DNA from: Augochlora pura
Lineage: Eukaryota > Arthropoda > Insecta > Hymenoptera > Halictidae
DNA length: 64,000 bases
Assembly (NCBI RefSeq): GCF_028453695.1
Contig: NC_135777.1
Coordinates: 23,522,796-23,586,795 of the forward strand
Direction: 5' to 3'
In this document: piece after piece, positions 12,429 to 23,640 of the stretch
How the letters are laid out: every line of letters starts with the position of its first letter
Numbering within the stretch: the first letter of the stretch is position 1
Made by a program: the position numbers and the translations under genes
Notes under the pieces: generated by a model
Told to the model about the DNA's origin: nothing
What the model saw: the letters and a program-made list of their open reading frames with translations, nothing else
The model's database searches: none

Positions 12429-15329
12429 ATGGGGACTGTGGAATACGGTTTTCCAATGATAGGAGGTCTAATGCCAGTAAGTAATAAAAAAATATGAATT
12501 ATTCTGAAACCGTGAATGTTTTCACTGTATAATTGTAAGAATATCATCCACTTACCGACCGATCCTCGCATTTTTTAGCAAATTCAAGCGCTTATAGCAC
12601 CGCCCGTGTCAGAGGATTCGAAGGCAGCAAAAAATAAAAAGGACAAAGAGGAAAAGAAACATCCATACTTTAAAAGACGTGGACGAGGTCATAATCGCGA
12701 TATCTGTGATGCTTGTAGAGACGGGGGAGAACTAATATGCTGTGATAAATGCCCCGCATCGTACCATTTACAATGCCAGTGAGTTTCAGGCTTTTTCAAA
12801 TAACAAAAAGGTCAGCTTAGTACCGATGTTATAGATGGTACCGTTGAGGAGCCATTTATTCATATTTATTCTTTTAAGATTTCACAACGTGTAAGAACAT
12901 GCATGTATTTTACATATTTTAAGACGAGAATTAATTTTCAACCTTCGATGCTTCAATGGGAATAATTTAAACATCGTACAGAATGTTAATGTATTTACCT
13001 TGGAAAGCTTGATGTATTCTTAAAGTTCTGTAGCACAATGTATTATTTGCTTTGTTAATTACTATACGAATTTGTATATTCTATTGTTTATTTGCAAACT
13101 GTAAGTTGTTTAATGACTGGTTAGACATGTAAATATTGGAAGCTAATATAGCACGATATTGTTTTGTATAGATGTATATAAATTTCTTGATTCTTTTTGA
13201 TAGAAAATGTTGCATGTTTGAATTTCTTCTGCAACTTGTAGAGAATTGTAATAATAGGTTTATATAATTAGATAAGAACTGATTAAATTGAAAGATAATT
13301 TATTTTTCAATTTATTATTTATAAATGATCAAATTTTCTGTCCTAAATATAATTAGTTTAATGAAATGCATATTCGAAAATTTTAATTATTATATATTAT
13401 GTTTCACTGAGATTCCATGGTAATAAAAAGAATACATTTAAATAAACACGAGACAATTATTTGTAGTTATCCACCAGTTGATCCAGCAGACATTCCTAAC
13501 GGAGAATGGTTGTGTTATGCTTGTCGGTGTGCATCGAAAAGAAACCTTTTGGACAGCAAAGGTAATGAAAAGAATAAAAAGAAATCCGCTTTGGAGGTAC
13601 TCGCTTTGGCAGCATCTCTAGTTAATCCTAGAGAGTTCGAATTGCCTAAGGAATTGCAATTACCGATAATGTTTCCCGGTAGCAATAAAGTAGATTATGT
13701 TTCGGGTAGGAGAGGAAAGCAACAAAGCGGGACTACCAATGGTATGTATACGTTATTTTCTGCAAGAAAAAAAACATAGTAAGTATACGCTTGCACAAAT
13801 AATAATACCTTTTTTATTAGCAGGAAGAAATCATTGCTTAGACAGTAATTTAATGGTACCTTTACCAGCACGTTTGTGCTTCGAGTGTGGGCGTAGTTGC
13901 CGAAAAGCACCATTGATCGCATGCGATTACTGTCCATTGTATTTTCATCAAGATTGTTTGGACCCTCCACTTACAGCTTTTCCTATTGGTAGATGGATGT
14001 GCCCTAATCATCCAAATCATTTTATAGACCAAAATCTATTGACATCTTGCAGGGTAACGGAACGTATTAAACTTTGGGATAAATATGCCAATCAACGTAT
14101 AGATCAACACGCGGTAAAGTTAGATTTTTTGCGTAAAGCGCGCACAACAAACCCGCTTTTTCGTACGAAAGTTAGATTAGAGGGTCGGACAAGGGTAAAA
14201 GTTCCCTGTTCTGTGAAATTCCATTACGAGCACCCACCGGAGTTAGATCCTATACGATTTTACCATGACGCTGTCATACGATCGGTAAACAAGAGCACAA
14301 AAAAGCAAGACGAAAAAAACGATGATTGTAAGACTCCTAAGGTTGAATACACTGAGATAAAGAAATCAGAAGAGCAGATGGATATAGAAGGAGAGGTTGA
14401 ACAGAATAATGAAATAAAAGAAGAAATAAATAAGGATGAAATAAGTAGTGAAACGAATTGTATAGAAAAAGTAGGGGAAGAGAATATTAATGAAAATAGT
14501 TGTACAGATGATGGTAGCGTTGAGTATTGTGCAGAACATTTTGGTTATAACATAAAAGAAGGTGTACAGTTACTTGAGAGACCAGTATTGGAAGCATTAG
14601 CGCTGCAACGATTAGAACAACTACTTGACACGGACGGAGAAAATTATCATCCTGTCAATTGTCATACGATGGCGAGAGCAGCCTTGTTTTCTTTAAATCA
14701 TAAACCTAAACCACCGATTTTTATGATTCATAAAACATTAACTATAGGAAGCGGCCCGAACTGTGATTTAGTTTTATCAGATTATGGTAATTGCAGCTTT
14801 ATATCTTCAAAGCATGCAATTATTTTCTTTGACGAGGTAATAATATTTAAAAAGTATTCAATCAGTTTTATGCTAGAATTACACATATTACGACAAATTT
14901 CAAACATGTGTAATGTAATTGTAATCATTTGCACGTTTTTACTTGCAGAGTACAAAACGTTATGAACTATTAAACTATAGCGAATATGGAACTGTAGTTG
15001 ATAACGTACTTTATTCTTGTAATTATAGCGATGTAGCTACAGAACAAGTAAAGGAAGAAGTTGATGAGAAAATACAACTAGTAACGAAAGAACAGAAAAC
15101 GACAGAGGCGGTGAAAGATATAATAAAAGAAAAAGTATTACTTTCCCAAGAGCAGACAGAAAGAAAACGAGTATTATGCAAATGTAATTTAACAAGATAC
15201 GAAACTGGGAATACGGATAATTTAGAAGAAGGCTGGGAGGGAAGCGCTATTCTTGCTCACGGATCAACACTAGCTTTTGGATGCCTATTATTCGTCTTTA
15301 ATACGATGAATGCACATTTGGAACGGTGA
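12429..15329 (+). CDS. PHF12: PHD finger protein 12 (PHF12/Pf1), five exons
   Basis: PHF12 is a chromatin reader that associates with SIN3/HDAC corepressor complexes (family knowledge). Exons: 12429-12476, 12579-12778, 13467-13741, 13824-14836, 14949-15329. These total 1917 nt, 638 aa, in phase. PHD1 spans residues about 57-105 (ICDACRDGGELICCDKCPAS then GEWLCYACRC). PHD2 is near residues 193-243 (CFECGRSCRKAPLIACDYCP then GRWMCPNH). A C-terminal FHA domain follows (HKTLTIGSGPNCDLVLSDYG, then YELLNYSEYGTVVDNVLYSC), ending GWEGSAILAHGSTLAFGCLL. Between PHD2 and FHA lies a Lys/Glu-rich linker. It is shorter than human PHF12 (about 1000 aa) because the long Pro/Ser linker is absent. Intron 2 is 688 bp, the others short. 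The 3' end converges on GPN3 with only 176 bp between stops. Confidence 0.93.
12779..13466 (+). other. Intron 2 of PHF12
   Basis: 688-bp AT-rich intron (GTGAGT donor, TTTGTAG acceptor) that splits PHD1 between its two halves. Nothing else is recognised inside it. Confidence 0.85.
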
Positions 15330-15505
15330 AATCTCTCATTGTAAATATTTCATCATTTTCATGTACAGATATTTTCTTAAGCTAAAAATAATTAAATTAA
15401 TGAAACAAATTTATCGAATTTAATTCCACTTTCCCGCCAACACGAAGAAACATGTTATAAAAAAAAGAAACATTTTATAAAAATACTTTATTAAATAGAA
15501 TTATT

Positions 15506-16498
15506 TTACACATTTTCGTCTCCATCGTCATTCTCGGGCTCGTCAAAATCTCTAATTTTAACATCAGCATCCTCGCCGTATTGAATAATATTGTCTATAG
15601 TTAATTTAATATCTGCTATGCTTTCCTCATTCTTTATATTTAATGGGTAAAAACGTACAAGACTATAGTCTTCTATTAGCCTTCCTATAGCCTCTGTGAG
15701 ATTTCTATATTTTTCATTCCAAGAATCTTGTTGCATATCTGTTAATAAACTATGCGGATCGGGTTCTAAGTACTTATCTAATTGTTTCAATGCCGATTTA
15801 GACAATAAATCCATTTTACTAAGGATATTAACATGGGATATTTCTAAATTAATCATAACGCTAAGCGCAGCCATTGTACCAGATAGGAATTTCGACCCAT
15901 CGATCATAAATTGACTATCCACTAAAAATATTCCACACATACGAAAATTGAGATTCTGTAACACTGTTATCAATTGTCGAATAACTGTCATATGCGTGTA
16001 TAATTCTATTTGACCAGGACAATCGAAAATAATGTAATCGTCATCCACATCGCCCAGCTTTTCTTCCAGCCATGCTGAATTTTCTAACAAGTACCTACAA
16101 AACAAATTTTGTATTAAGTACAAACTTGATAATATACATGGCTTAAAACTGTCAATTTGTGAACTTACTCCATACAGAATACGAGACCACCATTCGGTCC
16201 AAATCGTAATTCGTCATCCTCCATAGCATCGTCTAATTGAATTAATTCTCTTATATCTACTAAAGGTTCGTAATCAAAAAATTCAGCCGCGGGGTCTAAA
16301 TTTACTACTTCGACCACTTTTCCTTCGTTGGCTGCGTGTTGTTGCATGGCAGAACAATACGTAGACTGTTAAGAGATACATAAAATTCATTAGCGTACTC
16401 TCAAACGTTTGTCGGTAATAAAAGCATGTTTTTATATGGAAAGAAAGAATTACCTTTCCACTGCCAGCTGGCCCCATTACAAGTTGCGCATACCTCAT
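15506..16498 (-). CDS. GPN3: GPN-loop GTPase 3, three exons
   Basis: GPN GTPases act in cytoplasmic assembly and nuclear import of RNA polymerase II (family knowledge). Exons on the minus strand: 16454-16498, 16169-16365, 15506-16094. These total 831 nt, 276 aa, and human GPN3 is of similar length. The P-loop GPAGSGKST is split by intron 1 right after GSGK. The family signature GPN motif is present (RFGPNGGLVFCMEY), as are the DCPGQIELYTH switch region and the NILSKMDLLSK base-recognition motif. The C-terminus is acidic (DEPENDDGDENV). The start ATG gives MRYAQLVMGPAGSGK, as in orthologues. A TTTATT (reverse AATAAA) at 15487-15492 suggests a very short 3' UTR. Confidence 0.95.
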
Positions 16499-17656
16499 TT
16501 TCAATTAATTACTATTAACCGAATGTAATAAAAACAAATCGAATACAGCACATCCGCAATCATCAATTATTATTTTCGTTTCACCATGGGCGATGTAATG
16601 TAAAACCTCGTAATTCTAGACGAGGTTAGTTTATTTAGGTTGTGTTCACCATTCATATATACGTATGGTATAGTCTTCACGTGACGACAGCTTTGTGTTT
16701 ACATTCCCCCTCTTACTAGCGGTGCCAGTGGAACAGCTAGTAAGCAGTGGGGGGAAGTAAATACAAGGGTGACTTCTTGCCGTGCGAGGACTATACTGTA
16801 TACGTACATGGTACAAATGAATGACATCAAATATTAGTTAATGACAGAATATATTTGAACAATATCCATAATAAAAAAAAAAAGATAGTCTTATAGTAAA
16901 CGTCTGCTGTCGCCTATTGTCACGTGTTACGTGTACCTAATACTGAACCCGGTACAAAATTAAACAGAGTTTTCACGTGCGAATTTTTAATCACAAAATG
17001 GCGCTTTGTTTGTTATCGTACATATCGAATTCTTAATTGTATGATACACCTCGTGGTGACAAGTTTAAAGAAACATACGCAAATGGTATCACACAGAAAA
17101 ATTGAAGTTTCATTTTCAGACGGAAAAGCTATTTTTGCGATTTGGCGATTAAACTTTCATTAATTTATAACGAATAATTTACAACTTACAATTTAATCAT
17201 TTTTAATTTAGAGAGACAGCTCATCTATAAAACTTGTTTCGTCGATTGATTTCTTATTTTTAAATAAGCAAGATAGCATAAATAGCATATAAAGTATTAT
17301 CGACTGATGAAATGTGTGAACAAAGGTATAAGTACATTAAAAAATAATTAGTAAAAAGCTACTGTTCAACGTAAAACTTGCTTCTCATAGAAGTTGCGTA
17401 GAACAATACATATAAATATGCGTACATAAAAATATTTTATATTCCAGAAATAGTTTTCTTCGGCAACCAATTTAAAGACTAAAGATATTTCTGCTTACAG
17501 TTTTTTCGGGGCTTTATATCGCGCGTCGTGCAAATCAGAAAATCAGTCACGTAGGATAAAAATTATTGTAAATCTGCCCTATGATATCATAATGCACTCG
17601 ACGAAGGAATGTTTGCTCTTTCGGTTTGTTGATTTAAAATTACCATAAAAAGTATC
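16499..17656. promoter_or_regulatory. Shared divergent promoter region of GPN3 and NAA25
   Basis: 1158 bp between two start codons that point away from each other. It contains a small perfect hairpin (AACCTCG at 16605 against CGAGGTT at 16619) and the large palindromic element described separately. An 80-aa frame at 16924-17163 shows no family resemblance and is rejected. The exact start sites are not visible. Confidence 0.6.
16655..16809. repeat. Imperfect palindromic (MITE-like) element
   Basis: About 155 bp that folds back on itself. The left arm holds ACGTATGGTATAGTC, TTTGTGTTTAC, TTCCCCC and TTACTAGC in order. The right arm holds the reverse complements GCTAGTAA, GGGGGGAAGTAAATACAA and GACTATACTGTATACGT in mirror order. 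The loop is about 15 nt. Both ends carry TATACGTA-like sequence, which might be a TA-type insertion footprint. It sits between two divergent housekeeping genes. Confidence 0.75.
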
Positions 17657-20600
17657 ATGGCGTCTAAAGCCCATGTGGAAAGTATTGTTAACGAACGTCG
17701 GTTACGTCGGATATATGGCAAGTGTGCTATTCATATTTTAAACGTTGATAAAACGTTTCGATTTTTCAAGCTGCATAAGTATTTAATAGAAATATTAAAC
17801 CGGTGATGAGGTTATGTAATATCATTGTATTACGCATTTTAGATTGGTTGGATAATGGAAACAATAAGAAAGCTCTGCAAGAAGCAGATAAGGTGATTAA
17901 AAAACACCCGAGCAATCAATGCGCCCAAATGCTCAAAGCTTTGGCTTTGTTGCGGTTGGGTAAAGAAAATGAGTGTCAGGTTATTATGGATAAAGTACGC
18001 TCAAAGATACCCTGTGAGGATTCTACTCTACAGGTTATGAGCATTTGTTACAGAGAAATACATCAACGTAAGCTTGATTAGTTCTCAGAATAATGGAGTT
18101 TTTAAAAATGTATTATTAAAGTATAACTTTGGATGCATTTGTTTGTAGCAAACAAAATTAGTGAAGTATACGAGGCTGCGGCCAAAGCAGACCCGAATAA
18201 TGAGGAATTATTAACGCATCTTTTTATGTCCTATGTACGTCTTGGAGATTACAAGAAACAGCAACAAACTGCGCTTGCATTGTATAAATTAAAACCAAAA
18301 AATCCTTATTACTTTTGGGCTGTGATGAGTATAGTTATGCAGGCTATACACGCCGAAAAGAAATTAGCGAAAACAGTTATTTTACCCTTAGCGGAAAGAA
18401 TGGTTTGTAAATTGTGTTTAGATCAACAAACCTTTACAGCGTGTAAATTATATTAAATATTATTTTAATGATCATGTAATTTGGTACCAAGGTGTTGAAA
18501 ATAATTGAAGAAGGTAAAATGGAAGCGGAACAAGAAGTCCAATTGTATTTAATGATATTGGAACTTCAAGATAAAAGCGAAGAAATGCTGAATGTTCTCT
18601 CTGGACCCTTAGCTATACACCTTTCGCCCATTTCTCAAGCGAAAGCTGCTCTTCTATTAAAATTGGAACGCTTTCCTGAAGCTGCAAATGCATATAAAGA
18701 ACTTATCAATGAAAAGTGAGTATGATACATTGTTACAATATCTAGATATAATATTGTAGTATTATTATATTATATGATATTATATTTTGAGAAGTACAGA
18801 CAATTGGGCTTATTATAAAGATTATCTTTCTGCGGCCTTGAAATATCAAAAACCTGAGGAATGTTTAGAATTCTTCAAGAATATTATAAATACATCAAAG
18901 AAAGAAGTCAGAGCACCGTATTTGGCTCAGTTTGAATTATACAAGAGTACTCAGAGCAAAGGAAACATTGAGAATACTGCTGAAGTAATAAATTTAATGC
19001 ATCAGTATTTCTTATGGTTTGGAGAAAAAGACTGTGTAGTTGAAGACCTACGGCTGTACTTAAATTTATTAACGCATGTAGAGAAGTTAGAATTGCTTCG
19101 AAAAGTAAGTTAGAAGATCTCAGAATGTATCGCTCTTTTAGATTCTGTTTCTAATTGCAGAACATTTTTACATTTTTTAGATAGAGGAGGAAGAGTCGGA
19201 TGTTGAATCGGAGGGTTTCCCATTAACTGTGCAGCAAATGCGACGTCATATTCATTACGAACAATTGCGTCGTATCTGTGGTTTGCATCATTCCCCGAAC
19301 GTATCTATAGACGAACAAAAGCAACTAGTAGAACGATTATGTATATTATATGAAAAGGGTAATGTATTATGTCCGATTCAGGGAAGATTACCAACAGATT
19401 TTTGTCCCGCGGATTCTTACATCCTTTTAGCTACACACTTATTGCACGAACTGTGGAGCAATACCGACGACGCATCTTACCTCTACAGGTGATAATATCT
19501 CTGACAAAATTGATTTAACTAGATCATGGAATTATGTAATAAAACTATAAAATGCTTTTGTAGGGCTATGTCGATATTAGAGCGCGGTTTATTATCAAGT
19601 CCTGCAAATTTTCACATAAAAATTTTACTTGTGCGAATATATTTGGAGGCCGGATTAGTAGGGGCAGGATATCATACATTTACGTTATTAGATGTTAAAC
19701 ACATTCAGTTAGATTCTCTGGGCCATTTACTTGCTCCAATGCTAGCTCCGCTCGGTCATCTTTTCGCGGCTTCTGCAGGTTTAGAGATTTCCAATAAGTT
19801 TTTCGTCGCAAACTGCAAAGATGTATGTATTAATATAGCACAGAATTATAAAAACCAAAACATTATTTCGAAACTAATTTATAATGTATTAATTCCAATA
19901 TGGAACCAGAGCGCAGATCACTTAACATTCGCCTATAAATATGGAAGTTTTATAAAAATTCAAGAATTTGTGGAGTTGCGAGAGCGTTTGGAGAATTCCT
20001 TTCATTTCGTTATGACTACGATGGACAAGATGCTGCTGGAATTAAGTTGGTGTGACAGCCCCACGTCGCTACTTTCTACTATAAATAATATGCATATTCA
20101 GCCGGACGAGGATTCAGTACGTTTGAATGCCCTGCGAGATAATCGTGATTTGAAGGTAAATACCGAGTTCGTATTTTCAAATGGTGACATACGATTTAAA
20201 ATATGTAATACATTTTATTTTAACAGGTTGTTTGCGGATGGGAGCCTTTGACAGAAAATGAAGTAGATCCGAGAATGCAAAATGAAACGAGGGAATGTAT
20301 GTTAAGACTACTTGTCGCAAGGAATTTAATACTGAAAATTTTAGCAGCATGCGCAATGGAAGATTCTTCTTCGGTTTTAAGTCGACTATCTAGCGAATTG
20401 AAGCAGCTCGATGACGAACAAATACCTTTAACGTTGCAATCGTTCGAACCAGAAGGAAAGAAGAACAGACCATGTAAAATATTGGTTCCTACGGATGCGG
20501 TGGAAAGATTGCGAGAAGCTCATTATTCTTGGCAGTTGAAGACCATTGCTCAGTTGGCGGAGTCGCTGTCTCGATCAGGTTATCCCGACTTTGAATGTAT

Positions 20601-21146
20601 TGAAATGCTGCAGGAATCTCCATGCCTCCAGACGATAAATATTCCTGAAAAAGAAATTCCAGTATCTTTTAAATATTTTCTATTGAGAGCATCCACGTGT
20701 AGCGAAACGCTTGCAATGATTAGTGCTATGTGCACTATGTATGCCACTCGGTCGCAACCTCAGACCTCACGGAAGAAAAATAAAAAAAAGTGTTGCAATA
20801 GAATAGAATCGGTTTCGTTGGATGATAACGATCATGTAAGACAATCCGCTGAAGTTTTATATGAAGTAAGCACGTTGCATTTTAAGGATTACTAATTTAT
20901 ACTTTTATTGTTCGATTCCAGAGTTGGAAAGATATTTCAACATTGCTTGCGACGAGGATTCAGAACTTAGATTCGGTGCTAACTGAATTGGAAAAGTATC
21001 AAATAAATACAGGACTAAACAATACCGAAGACGATGTACATGCAACGATAATAAAATACGGACAAGCTAGTCTCGTGCAAAGCTGCGGATCTTTAAAATC
21101 TCGAACACAAATCACTAGGAAACTATTGAATAGCTTAAAGAGCTGA
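17657..21146 (+). CDS. NAA25: N-alpha-acetyltransferase 25, NatB auxiliary subunit, nine exons
   Basis: Auxiliary TPR-type subunit that anchors NAA20 to the ribosome in the NatB complex; the fly orthologue is psidin (family knowledge). Exons: 17657-17717, 17843-18067, 18149-18402, 18492-18715, 18792-19104, 19181-19488, 19564-20155, 20227-20865, 20922-21146. These total 2841 nt, 946 aa, against 972 in human. Landmarks: DWLDNGNNKKALQEADKVIK near residue 21, SEVYEAAAKADPNNEEL, YYFWAVMSIVMQ, ILPLAERM, KILLVRIYLEAG and ALRDNRDLKVVCGWEP. TPR-like helices run through the first half. Intron 1 must use a GC donor (TATATG/GCAAGT) to give the conserved IYDWLDNGN join. The first of the nine exons encodes MASKAHVESIVNERRLRRIY. 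Confidence 0.94.
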
Positions 21147-21870
21147 AATTGTACGAAAATTCTTGTACAAAGAATATCCATCCAACTATTTACTGATTTT
21201 TAAAAACTAATTCATTTATTGTGTACATTATTCTTACTTAGTTTAACCAATCAGAGATATCAACAGGATCGTTTATTGCAAATTTAGATCTTTAAATTAC
21301 ACCAGTCCCGCGAAGAATTTACAAAATTTGGTAAATTAGGAGCTTTTATGTTAAATAGTTACTTTTTTTTTTAGTAGATCGTTTTATCAGTGGCCATAAA
21401 ATTCTGTTCTCGAAATAGTTGAGCAAATGTCGTCTTTGTAAAGTGTAAGATGAATACATCTTTTGTTTAACTTGTAGTAAAAAGTAATGTTACAAACTCA
21501 CTTTAACGATGTAACACTATTTGTTTTTTGGATATTTCATCTGTATATATTTTGAAATTAATGTATAATTTCTAACATATCCTAAACGTTATTACAGATC
21601 TATTCAAAACGCTAGTTTTTTTTAATAATTTACTTAAATTCTTTGTTCTAGAAACAATAATAGACAGCTTTCTCAAAACTGTGTATAAATCATAGATGAA
21701 AACTTTTATCGAAATGGTAACACTGAGAATTAATTTAAAGAACACTATTATTTTTAATTGTTTTTGACAAAGCTACTTGTTTGTACTTTGTCTTCTACAC
21801 TGTACATTAATAAATTTATTACTTGTTAATCATGTAATTTAAATAATCAGTTGACTAAAATGTATGAAAT
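21147..21870 (+). other. 3' UTR and intergenic DNA after NAA25
   Basis: AT-rich, no gene seen. Contains poly-T runs and several AATAAA-like hexamers suitable for ending the NAA25 transcript. Frame 20999-21181 on the minus strand is antisense to the last NAA25 exon and rejected. Confidence 0.6.
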
Positions 21871-22356
21871 TAATAAATTGAATAAATTTATATGAAACAA
21901 AATTAATTTCTTTAACTATATGTCACATGTATATTTAAAAATAACGTACATTATGATGACTTGCAATTTCAATCGTAAACTGACGAAAGATCGCGGCACT
22001 AGTCGATTAGGAGAATATGGCCGACGTTATTGCGCGGGTTTTTTTTCATTCGTTTCCGGGCGTTACACGCGCAGTAACGAACCGTAGAGCACGCCTTCGA
22101 CTTTTCCTTTGATTAATAAATTGAATAAATTTATATGAAACAAAATTAATTTCTTTAACTATATGTCGCATGTATATTTAAAAATAAAGTGCATTATGAT
22201 GACTTGCAATTTCAATCGTAAACTGACGAAAGATCGCAGCACTAGTCGATTAGGACAATTGGCCGACGTTATTGCGCGGGTATATTCATTCCTTTCCGGG
22301 CATTACACGCGCAGTAACGAACAGTAGAGCACGCTTTCGAGATTTCCTTTGATTAT
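21871..22356 (+). repeat. 243-bp tandem duplication carrying the RPA2 promoter
   Basis: Copy 1 runs from about 21871 to 22113 and copy 2 from about 22114 to 22356, each starting TAATAAATTGAATAAATTTA. They share ATTATGATGACTTGCAATTT, CAATCGTAAACTGACGAAAG, GGCCGACGTTATTGCGCGGG and TTACACGCGCAGTAACGAAC, with a few per cent of substitutions. Copy 2 ends 19 bp before the RPA2 start codon, so the GC-rich part of each copy looks like a core promoter. The duplication would therefore provide two promoters or two transcription start regions in tandem. Confidence 0.9.
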
Positions 22357-22374
22357 TTTCAATTATCAGAAAAC

Positions 22375-23511
22375 ATGTGGGATAGCACTAGAGACGGTTC
22401 AGGAACCACAGGTGGTTTCACCAGCAAAAATATCGCTGGCAGCAGCAGAGAAAACGCTGTAAGGGTGCGAAACATCGTACCTGTAATGATCGGGCTTTTG
22501 CACAGAACCAAGGGCGAACTAAAAGTTCTCGGGAAGCCCGTGCATATAGTATCCATACTAGGAATTTTGAGAAGCGTGGAAGAATCGGCCACGAAGGAGA
22601 CGTACATCATAGAGGATCAAACTGGTAAAGATCATTTATAAACAGTTAATTCTAAAATGGTGTGTTGATTAACACGTGGCCACCGGCTTGACCTACCGGT
22701 AGGTCACACGTGTTAGACCCGTTGGCGTCGTATATTTGCTTATTTTGCTTGAATTTCACAAAATAGATACCACAAAATGCGTTTACGTTACTTTATATGA
22801 ACATTATGAACAGATATTCAATAGTAGAAGCATGGAAATTCAATATTATAAACTTAACATAATTATTTAATTTTTGTAAAATTCGGGCGCCGACTCGCAG
22901 AGAAAATGACAAATATCGACGCCGGCGTCAACGTGTTGAACCTAGATATTTCCGTGATAACTATTATAGCGACAAAAGTAAACAAAATGTAGATAATTCA
23001 TTATGTTACAGGAACGATTACAGCGTTCCGTTGGCTGGAAGCAGAAAAATCAAGTTCTAGTCCAACTTTTAAAATAGATACGTACGTGCGGGTATATGGG
23101 CACTTGCGCGAACAAAATGATGTACCCCACATATTAATGTTGAAAATGATGCCCATGACAGAATTAAATGAATTGACGACTCATTTACTGGAAGTAATGT
23201 ACATAGCATTAAAATCGAAAAAAATGGCCGCCGCGGAGAAAGAAAAAATTGAGAAAATGGAAGTAGTCGATGCTGGTAGTAGTAATAGTAATATAAAAGA
23301 TAATATTAGCGGGTTATCAAGGGAACAAAGTTTAGTCTTAAATGTAATTAGAGCAGAAGATAAAGTCGACGACACCGGCATCCACAAAAGTGTCCTCATT
23401 CAGAAGGTGCCACAATACATCGCACCAAAACTGGACGCTATACTTGATTTCCTTTCAGGCGAAGGCCACTTGTATACTACCCTCAATAACGACTATTTCA
23501 AAGCAACCTAA
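22375..23511 (+). CDS. RPA2: Replication protein A 32-kDa subunit, two exons
   Basis: Middle subunit of the single-strand DNA binding complex RPA, needed in replication, repair and checkpoint signalling (family knowledge). Exons 22375-22624 and 23012-23511, in phase 1, total 750 nt, 249 aa. The N-terminus is Gly/Ser/Thr-rich (MWDSTRDGSGTTGGF), as expected for the phosphorylated tail. The OB-fold covers about residues 30-160 (VHIVSILGILRSVEESATKE, EDQTGTITAFRWLE, TYVRVYGHLRE). The C-terminal winged helix covers about 185-249 (REQSLVLNVIRAEDKVDDTG, HLYTTLNNDYFKAT). Spliced directly downstream of a duplicated promoter. Confidence 0.94.
22673..22712. promoter_or_regulatory. Symmetric E-box / 16-bp palindrome cluster in RPA2 intron 1
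   Basis: A CACGTG E-box at 22673-22678, a perfect palindrome GACCTACCGGTAGGTC at 22690-22705 and a second CACGTG at 22707-22712 lie within 40 bp of the RPA2 intron. The layout resembles a dimeric transcription-factor site. Function is inferred only from motif symmetry. Confidence 0.4.
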
Positions 23512-23555
23512 CGTATATTTCAAAGTAACCTAACGGCATCTCAATACCATTCAGT

Positions 23556-23640
23556 TTTTTTTCTATAATGTAAATATTTTATTTTTTCTATAATGTAAAC
23601 ATTTTATTTTTTTTATAATGTAAATATTTTATTTTTTTAT
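23556..23640. repeat. 25-bp tandem repeat, about three copies
   Basis: Units of the form TATAATGTAAATATTTTATTTTTTC start at 23564, 23589 and 23614, so the period is 25 bp. It lies just after the RPA2 stop codon, in its 3' UTR. Confidence 0.85.
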
